NCBI RefSeq assembly: GCF_900142135.1
Contig: NZ_FQZU01000042.1
Coordinates: 1 to 47,948, forward strand
Length of the DNA: 47,948 bases
Direction: 5' to 3'
Origin: Desulfatibacillum alkenivorans DSM 16219
GTDB taxonomy: Bacteria > Desulfobacterota > Desulfobacteria > Desulfobacterales > Desulfatibacillaceae
The position numbers and the translations under genes were made by a program. Within the stretch, counting starts at the first letter, position 1; every line of letters begins with the position of its first letter. This document shows positions 34,304-42,695 of this stretch, piece by piece. The notes under the pieces were generated by a model, which was not told where the DNA came from, did no database searches, and saw only the letters and a list, made by a program, of their open reading frames with translations.

Positions 34304-34987
34304 TTAAAAAAGGTTTTCCAATCGGCCGTCTTCCAAAACATAGCATTGGGAGCAGACCGCTTTGGCCACGTGCAGGTTGTGGGTGATGAACAGGCAGGCT
34401 GTATTGCGCCTTTTAAGGCTTTTTTGAATTACGGCCAGGATGCGTGATTGAGTGAGAGGATCCAGCATGCTGGTGGGCTCGTCCAGAACCACCAGATCCG
34501 GCTTGAGGCATAACGCCCGGGCCAGGGCGGCCCGTTGGAGTTCCCCGCCGGAAAGCTGGGAGGGGTACCGGTCCAAAACGCCCTCAGGCAGCCCCATTTC
34601 CTCCAATGCGGATGCCAAACCGCTTTTTTCGATGGGCAATCCGTGGATTTTGAAAGGCTCCTCCAGGCTTTTTCGGATTTTCCAACGCGGGTCAAAGGCC
34701 GATTCCGGGTGCTGAAAAACCATTTGGATGCTTTTCCGCATAGTTTTCCATTGCGGCCCTCTCAGCCTGTGCAAGGGCTTATCCCTGAACAACACCCGGC
34801 CGGAATCGGGCCGGACCAATCCCGCCAGAATCAGCCCCAGGGTGGTCTTGCCCACGCCGCTGACGCCCATAAGGCCGATGCGTGCGCCTTGCTGGATTTC
34901 CAGGTCCCCCAGAGCCTGCACCACCTTTTTGCGCGTTTTTCCGGGAACCGGATACGTCTTTTTTATGTCCCTTGATTTAAGCAGCAT
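34304..34987 (-). CDS. ABC transporter ATP-binding protein (DppF/NikE-like)
   Basis: This 227-residue ATPase has Walker A GVSGVGKTT, signature LSGGELQRAALARAL and Walker B LVVLDEPTSML with a downstream LFITHNL switch. It is the second ATPase of a peptide/nickel-type (PepT family) importer; its partner ATPase domain is fused to the permease encoded just upstream. It lacks the usual C-terminal oligopeptide extension, so it is short for DppF (about 330). The start overlaps the preceding gene by 11 bases. It is the last gene of the uptake operon. Confidence 0.85.
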   Translation of the reverse strand: MLLKSRDIKKTYPVPGKTRKKVVQALGDLEIQQGARIGLMGVSGVGKTTLGLILAGLVRPDSGRVLFRDKPLHRLRGPQWKTMRKSIQMVFQHPESAFDPRWKIRKSLEEPFKIHGLPIEKSGLASALEEMGLPEGVLDRYPSQLSGGELQRAALARALCLKPDLVVLDEPTSMLDPLTQSRILAVIQKSLKRRNTACLFITHNLHVAKAVCSQCYVLEDGRLENLF

Positions 34988-36782
34988 AACGCCAACACCT
35001 GATTTTTTGATCGCCCCGGTTTAACAGGGGAGGGCGGTTACGGCATTTTTCCCAGGCAAAGGGGCACTCTCGGATAAACGAGCAAGCCTCTTGCTTTTGG
35101 GCTTCCATGCTTGGCGCCTTATTAACCTCCTCCAGTTTCCAACCCTCCATGGCCACTGCCTGGAGCAAGGCCAGGGAAAAAGGATGCAATGCATTTTTGA
35201 AAAAAACCGAGGCCGGGGCGTCCTCCACAATGCGTCCCTGATGCAAAACCAACACGCGGGTTGCTACGGCTCGGGCGAAATTCAGGTCGTGGGTTACAGC
35301 GATCATGGCCCGGTCTTTCATGGATGCAAAGGCCTTGGTGACTGCTTTGCACGAATCCTCGTCCAAAGCCTTGGTGGGCTCGTCAGCCAGGATAATTTTC
35401 GCCGGACTGGCCAAAGCCATGGCGGCCAGGACCTTTTCCTTCATCCCGCCGGAAAGGCGATGGGGGTAATTGCCGGCCGTCCGCTCCGGTTCGTCAAGCC
35501 CGGCCCTGGCGAGCAACTCCGCCGCCGTTTGGCCGTTCTTCTTATTTGCTCTCGGAATGCACTCCATGATTTGCTGCTCGATTTTCATGACGGGGTTCAA
35601 CCCATTGCCGATGCCCTGGGGAGTATAAGCGGCAAAACTGCGGCGCAAATGGCAAAGCTCTCCTTGAGACATGCCCCTTACATCCTCACCGCAGGCCAGC
35701 ACCCGGCCGGAATAATTCCCTTTGGGCAGGTTCACCCCAATGATTGAGAGCAAGAGCAGGCTCTTGCCGCTGCCCGAAAGCCCCAGCACCGCAATTTTTT
35801 CGTTTGTTTGAACCGTCAAATCAAGTCCTTGAACCGCCTGTACGACGTCGCCCGTCCGTTGCGGAAAGGACACGCTGTGGTTTTCAAAATGCAAAAGCGC
35901 CGGGGCGGGGGAGGCGCTGTAATCCACCTCTTTTGCCTTGGATGGATTGCGTCCGTAATAATTCCCGGCCGACATGGACGGGTTTTGATTGGCCTGCAAA
36001 AATGCGTTGGAGATGATTGAAAAGGCCAGCACAAACAGGCTCAGGCAAAAAATAGGAGGCAGATACCACCAATACGCCCCGTTGGTCAGAGCTCCGCAGG
36101 AAAAAGCGTCGTGAATCATCCCGCCCCAGCTTTTACTGACCGGATCTCCCAAGCCCAAAAAGCTGAGCCCTGCCTCGGCCATCATCCCGGCTGCTGCGGC
36201 CAGGATCGCCTTGGCCAGGATGAGGTCTCCCGTATTGGGGAGAATGTGCCGAAAGATGAGATACAGATTCCCGGCGCCCAGGCATCTTGCGTTCAGGATG
36301 AACTCCTGCTCTCTTAACTCTAAGACTTTGGAACGGATGATCCGGGCGGTGGGCGCCCAGGACAAAAGGGATATGACAAACACGATATTGCCCATGCCCG
36401 GTCCCAGAAAGGCCGCCAGGATGATAATCAGAGGCAGTCCCGGAATGGCCAGAAACATGTCCGTAAGGCCCATCAGCAAGGCGTCGGTCCTGCCGCGAAA
36501 ATATCCGGCCAAAGCGCCTGCCAGAGCCCCGGCGGCCGTTGCTATCAGCGCGGAAAGCAGGCCCACCAGCAGCGAAGCCCGTGCGCCGAAAACCAGTTCG
36601 GACAGGAGATCCTGCCCAATGTCGTTGGTCCCCAAAACATGTCCGGGGCCGGGAGGCAGATAGGGGCTGCCCAGTTCGTCCATGCCCTGGGGCGCGATGA
36701 GGGAAGGGGCGAAAATCGCCAGAAGCGTGCAGATGGCAACCGCCAGCGCCAAAAGGCGCGCTTTTTTTTGATCAAACCCCAT
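34977..36782 (-). CDS. Fused ABC permease (DppC-like) and ATP-binding protein (DppD-like)
   Basis: This is a 601-residue fusion. Residues 1-275 are a DppC/NikC-type permease: an N-terminal TM, GTNDIGQDLLSEL, several TM segments, the EAA loop around NARCLGAGNLYLIFRHILPN, and LSFLGLGDPVSKSWGGM. A linker follows. Residues about 305-600 are the ATPase, with Walker A GLSGSGKS, signature RLSGGMKEKVLAAMAL and Walker B IILADEPTKALD. A cysteine-bearing C-terminal tail (CSFIRECPFAWEKC) resembles the oligopeptide-ABC C-terminal motif. In most peptide importers these are two genes. The frame is continuous with no sign of a sequencing join. It overlaps both neighbours by 11 bases. Confidence 0.85.
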   Translation of the reverse strand: MGFDQKKARLLALAVAICTLLAIFAPSLIAPQGMDELGSPYLPPGPGHVLGTNDIGQDLLSELVFGARASLLVGLLSALIATAAGALAGALAGYFRGRTDALLMGLTDMFLAIPGLPLIIILAAFLGPGMGNIVFVISLLSWAPTARIIRSKVLELREQEFILNARCLGAGNLYLIFRHILPNTGDLILAKAILAAAAGMMAEAGLSFLGLGDPVSKSWGGMIHDAFSCGALTNGAYWWYLPPIFCLSLFVLAFSIISNAFLQANQNPSMSAGNYYGRNPSKAKEVDYSASPAPALLHFENHSVSFPQRTGDVVQAVQGLDLTVQTNEKIAVLGLSGSGKSLLLLSIIGVNLPKGNYSGRVLACGEDVRGMSQGELCHLRRSFAAYTPQGIGNGLNPVMKIEQQIMECIPRANKKNGQTAAELLARAGLDEPERTAGNYPHRLSGGMKEKVLAAMALASPAKIILADEPTKALDEDSCKAVTKAFASMKDRAMIAVTHDLNFARAVATRVLVLHQGRIVEDAPASVFFKNALHPFSLALLQAVAMEGWKLEEVNKAPSMEAQKQEACSFIRECPFAWEKCRNRPPLLNRGDQKIRCWRYAA

Positions 36783-37755
36783 ACGCGCCGTCCCTTACCC
36801 TGGGGTCCACGGCTTTGTGCAACAGGTCAGCCAAAGCGTTTGCCAGCATCACGCAAAAGGTCAGCACCAAAAACGATCCCATAAGCAAGGGATAATCCCT
36901 GGTCATGACCGCCTCGTGCATCAACACGCCCATGCCGTTCCACGAAAAAACCACCTCAATGAGCAAGGCGCCGGAAACCATGTGCCCCAGGCTCATGGCC
37001 GCCAGATGAATCAACTGGGGCAGGGCGTTGGGAAATACGTGAAAAACCGCAACCCGAAACGGAGACAAGCCTTTGGCCACGGCGGTCAGCACGTATTCCT
37101 GATCCGTAATGCCCATGACCGCGCTTTTCATGACCAAGAATTTGTACGCCGTCCCGCTTAAAGCCAGGGATAGGACCGGCAAGGCCATGTGCCTGGCTGC
37201 GTCCAATAATGAAAAGCCCTGCCCCGGGCTTCCTAACGGGACCATGCCTCCTGTTGGAAAAATTGCACACCCAAATCCAAGCGCCGCCGCCAATAGCAGC
37301 GCCAGGCAATATCCCGGAAAGGAGTAAAGGAGCAAGAAAAACCCGGTAACCCATTTTTGGGGCAGGGAATCGTTTGTCCATCCCGCCCAGGTTCCCAAGA
37401 GGGCGGAAAAGAAAACCGACAGCATAATGGACGGAAACATCAACAGAATCGTCCATGGCAGACGGTCCATAATTATTCTAAAAACCGGCATGTTCCAGGT
37501 AGAGGACCATCCCAGGCGGCCGTGGGCCGTTTCCCATAAATAGGATGCAAACTGAAGCGGCAAGGGCTTGTCCAGGCCGTATTCCACACGCAGCCGGGCC
37601 ATTTCTTCGGGATTCATGGAGGCCAAAAGATAGCCTTCTTCACCCAGAACGTGAATCAAGGGGTCCCCCGGCATGGCTCGAAACAGGAAAAACTGCGCGC
37701 TCACAATCACCAATAAGACCACGGCGTAGCGTGCAAGCCCGGAAAACCGCCTCAC
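36772..37755 (-). CDS. ABC transporter permease (DppB/NikB-like)
   Basis: This 327-residue inner-membrane permease has an N-terminal TM ending in the FLFRAMPGDPLIHVLG motif typical of DppB/OppB, then YGLDKPLPLQFASYLW. It has at least five further hydrophobic segments, an EAA-type loop (ILTAVAKGLSPFRVAVFHVFPNALPQ) and the closing VFSWNGMGVLMHEAVMTRDYPLLMG. It pairs with the permease half of the downstream fused protein. It overlaps the binding-protein gene by four bases (ATGA type) and the fused gene by 11. Confidence 0.87.
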   Translation of the reverse strand: MRRFSGLARYAVVLLVIVSAQFFLFRAMPGDPLIHVLGEEGYLLASMNPEEMARLRVEYGLDKPLPLQFASYLWETAHGRLGWSSTWNMPVFRIIMDRLPWTILLMFPSIMLSVFFSALLGTWAGWTNDSLPQKWVTGFFLLLYSFPGYCLALLLAAALGFGCAIFPTGGMVPLGSPGQGFSLLDAARHMALPVLSLALSGTAYKFLVMKSAVMGITDQEYVLTAVAKGLSPFRVAVFHVFPNALPQLIHLAAMSLGHMVSGALLIEVVFSWNGMGVLMHEAVMTRDYPLLMGSFLVLTFCVMLANALADLLHKAVDPRVRDGAYGV

Positions 37756-39395
37756 GGTCCTGCCTCCCCGGCGTCTGCTTTTTTCCGCAGGCTTTTCCAG
37801 GTCAGCCGATTGGCAAGGCCTCCCTCTATCTGGTTAACCACCAGGCCTTCCCACTTGTCGGAATAGGGATACAGGTTGTCGGTCCAGTACAGGGCGATAG
37901 CCGGCAATTGGGCGGCGTATTGCTCCTGGACGCCGGTATACAACTCCTTTAACCTGTCCGGATTGGTGGTCGCCAGGATTTCGTCGCACAAGGCGTGAAA
38001 AGCAGGACTGTCCAGGCTGGACAGGCGTCCGCTTCCCTTGGTGCGGGAGTCAAAATAGCCGGTCCCGTATCCCGGCCCCATGAGCATGCCCCACGGCGTG
38101 GCCCGAAACAGGATCAGATGGTAATCATCCTTATTGATTTTAGCCATCCATGTGGAAAGATCCGCCGACATCACATCCACGGCGATCCCCACCTGCGCCA
38201 GATCATGGATGAGCAACTTGGTCGCCTGTTTGTCGCCGAACAGGTCAGACCGGGCGATGAGCTTCAAGCAAACCGGCTCGCCCTCCGGGGTTTCCAGGAT
38301 GCCGTCTCCATCATGGTCAATCAGCCCGGCTTCCGCCAGCAGAGCCTTGCTTTGCTCAATATCCGTATTAAAAGCGGGCATGTGGGCGAAATAGGGGAAA
38401 GAAGCCGGTACAAATCCCGGGCCGGGAACCTGGGCCTCTCCCAGGGCCACGCTGTCGCCGATGCGTTTGTAATTGATGGCCAACGTAATGGCTTTGCGCA
38501 CACGCAGGTCGGCTGTCAGGGCTACGTGGGGGTTGAACCCCATGGCCGCCGGAACTCCCAGGGAAGGGGCTTTGGCAATCGTTATCCCTTCCTGGTTTTT
38601 CAGGCGCACGGCCTTGCCCGGCGGATAACCGGAGGCGTATTTGTAAAAAGCGTCCACCTCCCCATTGACCAGGGCCATCGTCAGGACGTCCTGATTTTTG
38701 TAAAAGGTGTACACCACCTTGTCCACAAGGGGCGCGCCCAGATAATAATCGGGATTTTTAACGAATGATACCTGATTGGATTGCATATTAAAGGATTGGA
38801 ATAAAAACGGCCCGCAACCTATTGACAATCTTTCGTCTTCCGCCTTTTCCGGGTCGGAAATTCCTTCCCAGACATGCTTGGGCAGAATGCGCACGATGTA
38901 CCCCCCCTGGCTTAAAAAACGGCTGTAGGGCTTGTTCAGGCGAAAAATAACGTCTTGCCCGTCAACTATCATTTCATCAATGAATTGCTTAACCCATGAA
39001 TATCCTGCTACTTGAGTATCCGCCAAATAATTAAACGTAAAAACAATATCTTCGGGAGTGACGGGAACGCCGTCATGCCACTTGGCTTTGTCCGTAATAG
39101 TAAAGACCCACTCGGTGGCGTTTTCGTTGGACCGCCACTTGCTGGCCAGTTGAGGGATGGGGCGCAGGTTTTCGTCAAAGCGCACCAGGGTGTCGTGGGT
39201 CATGAGCATGGCCAGCGTGCTGTACCCATAGTCGGCCAGGGAGTTGACTCTTCGGATTGTCATGGGGGAGCCAATGCGAAAAACCAACTCCCCGGCCTCG
39301 GAGGCCTTCTCCCGGCCTTGGCAGGCCGTAAACATGCCCGCCAAAACCAGGAAAAGGCAGATGAATTGCGTTATAGGCTTGAATGCCTTTTTCAT
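37752..39395 (-). CDS. ABC transporter substrate-binding lipoprotein (SBP family 5)
   Basis: This 547-residue protein has a lipoprotein signal peptide with the modified cysteine likely C25 (GMFTAC). The mature protein is SBP_bac_5: STLAMLMTHDTLVRFDENLRPIPQLASKW, WHDGVPVTPEDIVFTFN, and the C-terminal YWTDNLYPYSDKWEGL. This family binds peptides, nickel chelates, opines or sugars. The residues seen do not fix the ligand. It stands directly after the TonB receptor (15-base gap) and before the permease, so it should pick up in the periplasm whatever the receptor imports. A short Asp/Gly segment (DHDGDGILETPEG) resembles a calcium-binding loop. Confidence 0.87.
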   Translation of the reverse strand: MKKAFKPITQFICLFLVLAGMFTACQGREKASEAGELVFRIGSPMTIRRVNSLADYGYSTLAMLMTHDTLVRFDENLRPIPQLASKWRSNENATEWVFTITDKAKWHDGVPVTPEDIVFTFNYLADTQVAGYSWVKQFIDEMIVDGQDVIFRLNKPYSRFLSQGGYIVRILPKHVWEGISDPEKAEDERLSIGCGPFLFQSFNMQSNQVSFVKNPDYYLGAPLVDKVVYTFYKNQDVLTMALVNGEVDAFYKYASGYPPGKAVRLKNQEGITIAKAPSLGVPAAMGFNPHVALTADLRVRKAITLAINYKRIGDSVALGEAQVPGPGFVPASFPYFAHMPAFNTDIEQSKALLAEAGLIDHDGDGILETPEGEPVCLKLIARSDLFGDKQATKLLIHDLAQVGIAVDVMSADLSTWMAKINKDDYHLILFRATPWGMLMGPGYGTGYFDSRTKGSGRLSSLDSPAFHALCDEILATTNPDRLKELYTGVQEQYAAQLPAIALYWTDNLYPYSDKWEGLVVNQIEGGLANRLTWKSLRKKADAGEAGP

Positions 39396-39410
39396 AAACA
39401 GACCTTGGGT

Positions 39411-41423
39411 TTAGTCAAAATACAGGGCGATTTCGCTGTACACGGTCGTGCCCGGATCTTCGTAATAGATCATGGTGCGGTATTTCTCGTTGAAGATATT
39501 ATCAATGTAGAAAGAAAAGTCCGCTTTATCCAGGATCCATTTATCCTTGAGGATCGTCTTGGTGGCCTTGAAATCCAACACCCAGGAGCTGTTCATGTAA
39601 AGCTGCTCGTCAAGAGCGTTATACTTGGTGTTGGTGGCATTGACGTGTTGGTCGCCTTTGTAGCGAACCGATAAACAGGCCGTGACGTCCTCGGGCTTTT
39701 TATAGGTCACGTCCCAGTTGAACTGATGCTCGGGGGCGTACAGCAGGACCTTGCCTTCCAGCGTGCGATCCACCGGATTCTCATCCACTTCCGCAGTATT
39801 ATAAGTATAGTTGCCGCCGGTGCTCCATTCGGGCGTGATGAAAAAGTCCAGGTTTAGTTCAAGTCCCGTGGACTTGGTTTTACCGATGTTTTCATTGGTT
39901 ACGGTGTTGGCGGAAGTGAAGCTCGAAAGAATCGTGTCTTCCGTATAGGTGTGAAAGCCCACCAGCTTGACATTGGCGAAGTTGCCGAACCAATGGTCCG
40001 TGCCCAGTTCGTAGGAATGGGTTTTTTCCGGCTGCAGGTCCGGGTTGGGGATGCGCTTGTTGCCGCCGGCTGTGCGGTCATCGTAAAGCTGGGTAGCCGT
40101 GGGAGTGTTGAAACCCTGTCCGTAATTGGCCCAGACCGAAGTGGCGGTGTTGAAGTTATAGCGCAGTCCGACTCTGGGGCTCCAGTTATCTTCGGTTCTT
40201 TCATCCGGGGTTTTGTTGACGTAGTTGCCGAAGTAGTTGTCGTAGTTTTTCCAATCGTCATAACGGATGCCCGTGGAAAGGATCAGGTTGTCCAATATTT
40301 TCCAGGTGTCCTGGGCATAGACGGCCCAGGTTTCCGTGGAATAGCGGATCAGGTTCAATTCCTGGTTGGTGTTCCAATCCCGATAATCCTGCTCCTCACT
40401 GGTATCGTTATGGAAATACCCAATTGCAAGGGTGTTTTTGCCTTCAAAAAAGCGTCCGTTAAACTGGACGTCCAGGGGAATGGCTTCATAGTCCGTATAG
40501 CGCCTTTGTTTGGGCGTGTAATAATTGGTTCCGCCCATGTCGTAGGTGTGCAGCAGATCGTCCACGTGATAGGCCAGGTTGACCTGCATGTCGAACATGT
40601 CGTTGAAGCCCTGGTTGAATTTTATGTTGGCGTAATTCCGCTCCCACTCGCCGCCGTAATACACACGGCCGCGCATGTAGTCTCCCCACCAGTAGTTGTA
40701 AAACAGGGAGACCGAGGACGCCCTGCCGAAATCGTACTGGCCGGAAGCCGCGGCGCCGGATTTGTTGTACTTGCATTTATTGATCATGTGGATGGTGGGG
40801 TTATTATTATTCTTGACCACGTTTTCTCCGGCCGCCCCGCCGTAATGCCCTGCAAAGGCAAAGCCCACGTTGTCTTCCCTGCCTTCGGTCATGACGCTGG
40901 TCCGGTAGGCGCCCGAGGTGCCGCCGCCGCCCCGGATTTCTGCGCGCAGGTTCTCGCTGCCCGTTTTGGTGATAATATTGATGACGCCGCCGGTGGCGTT
41001 CGCGCCGTAGATCGCCGAGGTAGGTCCTCTGACGATTTCCACCCGGTCAATGATTTCATTGGGGATGGACTGGCTCATCTTAAAATCCACGGGCAGGCCA
41101 TTGACCAAAATCACGGTCTGGCCCACGCCGCCGCGCATACGCACGGTAGCCGGGAAGGGCGCATAAGCCCTGGCCACGGTCATGCCCGGAATGTTTCTGA
41201 GCAGGTCGATAAAATCGCCGTTGGGCTGGGAGCGCAGTTCCAGGGCTTCCCGATCCAGAACATCCACGGACGCCGCAACGTCCCGCAAGGGCGTTTCCGT
41301 TTTGGTGGCGGTTACCACCATTTGATCCATTTCCTTGGCCGCCTTTTCTTCCTCGGCGTAAGCAGGGGCGCATAAAAGCGCCAGGCAGATCAATCCTGCC
41401 AAAAAACCAAACTTCCTCTTCAT
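39411..41423 (-). CDS. TonB-dependent outer-membrane receptor
   Basis: This is a 670-residue protein. The signal peptide ends at AYA near residue 23. A TonB-box-like MVVTATKTET lies near the mature N-terminus. The plug domain contains DLLRNIPGMTVARAY, VRMRGGVGQTVILVNG and EIVRGPTSAIYGANATGG. The rest is a beta-barrel with an aromatic final strand ending in Phe-Asp. Size and plug motifs fit BtuB/FepA-type receptors for metal chelates or vitamins. It is the first gene of the uptake operon, followed after 15 bases by the binding lipoprotein. AGGAGG lies seven bases before the ATG. A long structured leader with an intrinsic terminator precedes it, suggesting attenuation by the imported ligand (inference). 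Confidence 0.9.
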   Translation of the reverse strand: MKRKFGFLAGLICLALLCAPAYAEEEKAAKEMDQMVVTATKTETPLRDVAASVDVLDREALELRSQPNGDFIDLLRNIPGMTVARAYAPFPATVRMRGGVGQTVILVNGLPVDFKMSQSIPNEIIDRVEIVRGPTSAIYGANATGGVINIITKTGSENLRAEIRGGGGTSGAYRTSVMTEGREDNVGFAFAGHYGGAAGENVVKNNNNPTIHMINKCKYNKSGAAASGQYDFGRASSVSLFYNYWWGDYMRGRVYYGGEWERNYANIKFNQGFNDMFDMQVNLAYHVDDLLHTYDMGGTNYYTPKQRRYTDYEAIPLDVQFNGRFFEGKNTLAIGYFHNDTSEEQDYRDWNTNQELNLIRYSTETWAVYAQDTWKILDNLILSTGIRYDDWKNYDNYFGNYVNKTPDERTEDNWSPRVGLRYNFNTATSVWANYGQGFNTPTATQLYDDRTAGGNKRIPNPDLQPEKTHSYELGTDHWFGNFANVKLVGFHTYTEDTILSSFTSANTVTNENIGKTKSTGLELNLDFFITPEWSTGGNYTYNTAEVDENPVDRTLEGKVLLYAPEHQFNWDVTYKKPEDVTACLSVRYKGDQHVNATNTKYNALDEQLYMNSSWVLDFKATKTILKDKWILDKADFSFYIDNIFNEKYRTMIYYEDPGTTVYSEIALYFD

Positions 41424-41655
41424 TATACCGCCTCCTGTATATTACTCCTCCGTTAGGATTTTACAGGACGCGGAGGCTCCTGCCGTTCCAGTCTTGACGA
41501 GAACCGGGAATTATGAGTAAAACTCCAACAGGAACGGTGGAACATCCGTCGTCCGAGGGAGGACGGCGGCTACCTTGGCCGAGGGACGCCGTCTTCCCGC
41601 CTTATTAATCATTTCAATCAGTCCAAATGCCTTCCGATCCCCGTATTAAAACAAT
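41424..41655 (-). promoter_or_regulatory. Structured GC-rich leader of the uptake operon (candidate cis-regulatory RNA)
   Basis: Read on the minus strand, this leader can form alternative stems. CCGCCGTCC and GGACGACGG (plus positions about 41547-41571) pair over nine positions with one wobble. The same CGCCGTC can instead pair with GACGGCG nearer the 5' end (about 41587-41593). Further on, CCGTTCC and GGAACGG pair across about 50 bases (41482-41538). Two purine-rich Shine-Dalgarno-like sequences (GGAGGAG, AGGAGG) stand before the ATG. I could not match it to a riboswitch class I can recall with confidence. Confidence 0.45.
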
Positions 41656-41702
41656 AAAAAAAGCCATGAACATTTCTCCTGTAAGGAAAAACCTTCATGG
41701 CC
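41656..41702 (-). terminator. Intrinsic terminator inside the leader of the uptake operon
   Basis: On the minus strand, GCCATGAA pairs with TTCATGGC (plus 41663-41670 and 41694-41701). The inner arms TTTTTCCT and AGGAGAAA extend the stem around a short loop. Seven T follow directly on the minus strand (plus A run 41656-41662). It faces toward the TonB receptor gene about 230 bases away and lies within 150 bases of the divergent methyltransferase start, so it can only act on transcripts of the uptake operon. Confidence 0.75.
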
Positions 41703-41822
41703 TTATTCTCGCGTATTTTGTATGGATTACTGCTTTGCGTACAACTTCTATTGCACAATTGGACTGAACATACACGAGGATAAAAAAAAATGTCAACAGA
41801 AATTGAACAAAGGAAAACCCCA

Positions 41823-42665
41823 ATGACGACGAATGTTTCAGATTGGAATCAGGTTTGGATGGAGCAAATGGCGAAACACAAGGCTTCGGACGGGGGGCGC
41901 GACTGCGTGGCTTTCTGGTCCAAGGCCTCCACCGCTAAGATCTATGAAAACTCGGCCAAAGCAACCCAAGGCCCTCGAATCGTCCAGATGCTTGAAGACC
42001 TGACCGCAGCCAAATGTCTGAGAATTTTAGATATCGGTGCAGGGCCCGGAATTCTGGCCGTTCCTTTGGCGAAACAGGCGGAGCTTGTCACGGCCGTGGA
42101 GCCCGCCGCGGGGATGATCCACCGATTAAAGGAAATCATTCAGGCTCAAAACATCTCCAATCTGTCCATTGTGGAAAAGCGTTGGGAGGACGTGGACTTG
42201 GAATCCGACCTCCAGGGGCCTTACGATGCGGTGGTTTGCTCCTTCGCCTTGGGCATGGACGACCTAAGGGCCGCTCTCAAGAAGATGGCCGCCGTCTGCA
42301 GCAATACGGTTTATCTGTATTGGTTCGCCGAAGACGTCTCCTGGAACAAGCATTACAAGAAACTGTATCCGCTTCTCCACGGCCGGGAGTTTTCCTCCAT
42401 GCCTGATTCCTGCGTTTTGATGAACGTGATCAAACAAATGGGATACGCCCCTGAGGCGACTCCATTTTCCTACGAGAGCAACAGCGCATTTTCAGGTCTG
42501 GAGGAGGCCGTGGATTTTTACCGGGTCCGGTACAATGTAAAAACCGAGGAGCAGGAGGACATTCTACGAAATTACCTGGATAAGATCCTGCGCACGGAGG
42601 ACGAAAAGCGCATCCTGGACATCCGGGCCGAATGTTTGGCGGTCAGGTTTTCCGTTTTGAATTGA
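41823..42665 (+). CDS. Class I SAM-dependent methyltransferase
   Basis: This 280-residue methyltransferase has SAM-binding motif I ILDIGAGPG at 68-76, an acidic end of strand 2 (TAVEPAAGM), and the YDAVVCSFALG motif after strand 4. The N-terminal phrase (DWNQVWMEQMAKHKAS, then FWSKAS) is shared with small-molecule methyltransferases often found next to metal/peptide importers in anaerobes (from memory). The substrate is unknown. The start at 41823 is preferred (AAAGGAAA upstream); an in-frame ATG 33 bases earlier with a weaker GAGG site is possible. It diverges from the TonB/ABC operon, sharing its regulatory region, which suggests it makes or modifies the imported compound (inference). Confidence 0.78.
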   Translation: MTTNVSDWNQVWMEQMAKHKASDGGRDCVAFWSKASTAKIYENSAKATQGPRIVQMLEDLTAAKCLRILDIGAGPGILAVPLAKQAELVTAVEPAAGMIHRLKEIIQAQNISNLSIVEKRWEDVDLESDLQGPYDAVVCSFALGMDDLRAALKKMAAVCSNTVYLYWFAEDVSWNKHYKKLYPLLHGREFSSMPDSCVLMNVIKQMGYAPEATPFSYESNSAFSGLEEAVDFYRVRYNVKTEEQEDILRNYLDKILRTEDEKRILDIRAECLAVRFSVLN

Positions 42666-42695
42666 AACCGGAAATGAAGGGAAAAGCCGCCTTGA

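Noticed and set aside
39951-41375. 474-codon plus-strand frame opposite the TonB receptor
   Set aside because: Shadow frame; the receptor has a signal peptide, plug motifs and a good ribosome binding site.
41540-41600. Molybdenum-cofactor riboswitch
   Set aside because: A few bases (GAGGGACGC) resemble parts of the E. coli moaA leader, but the orientation does not suit the downstream gene and the match is too short to claim.
41424-41640. Cobalamin riboswitch in the leader of the uptake operon
   Set aside because: The TonB context suggested it, but the B12-box consensus and the other conserved blocks I remember are not present in either orientation.
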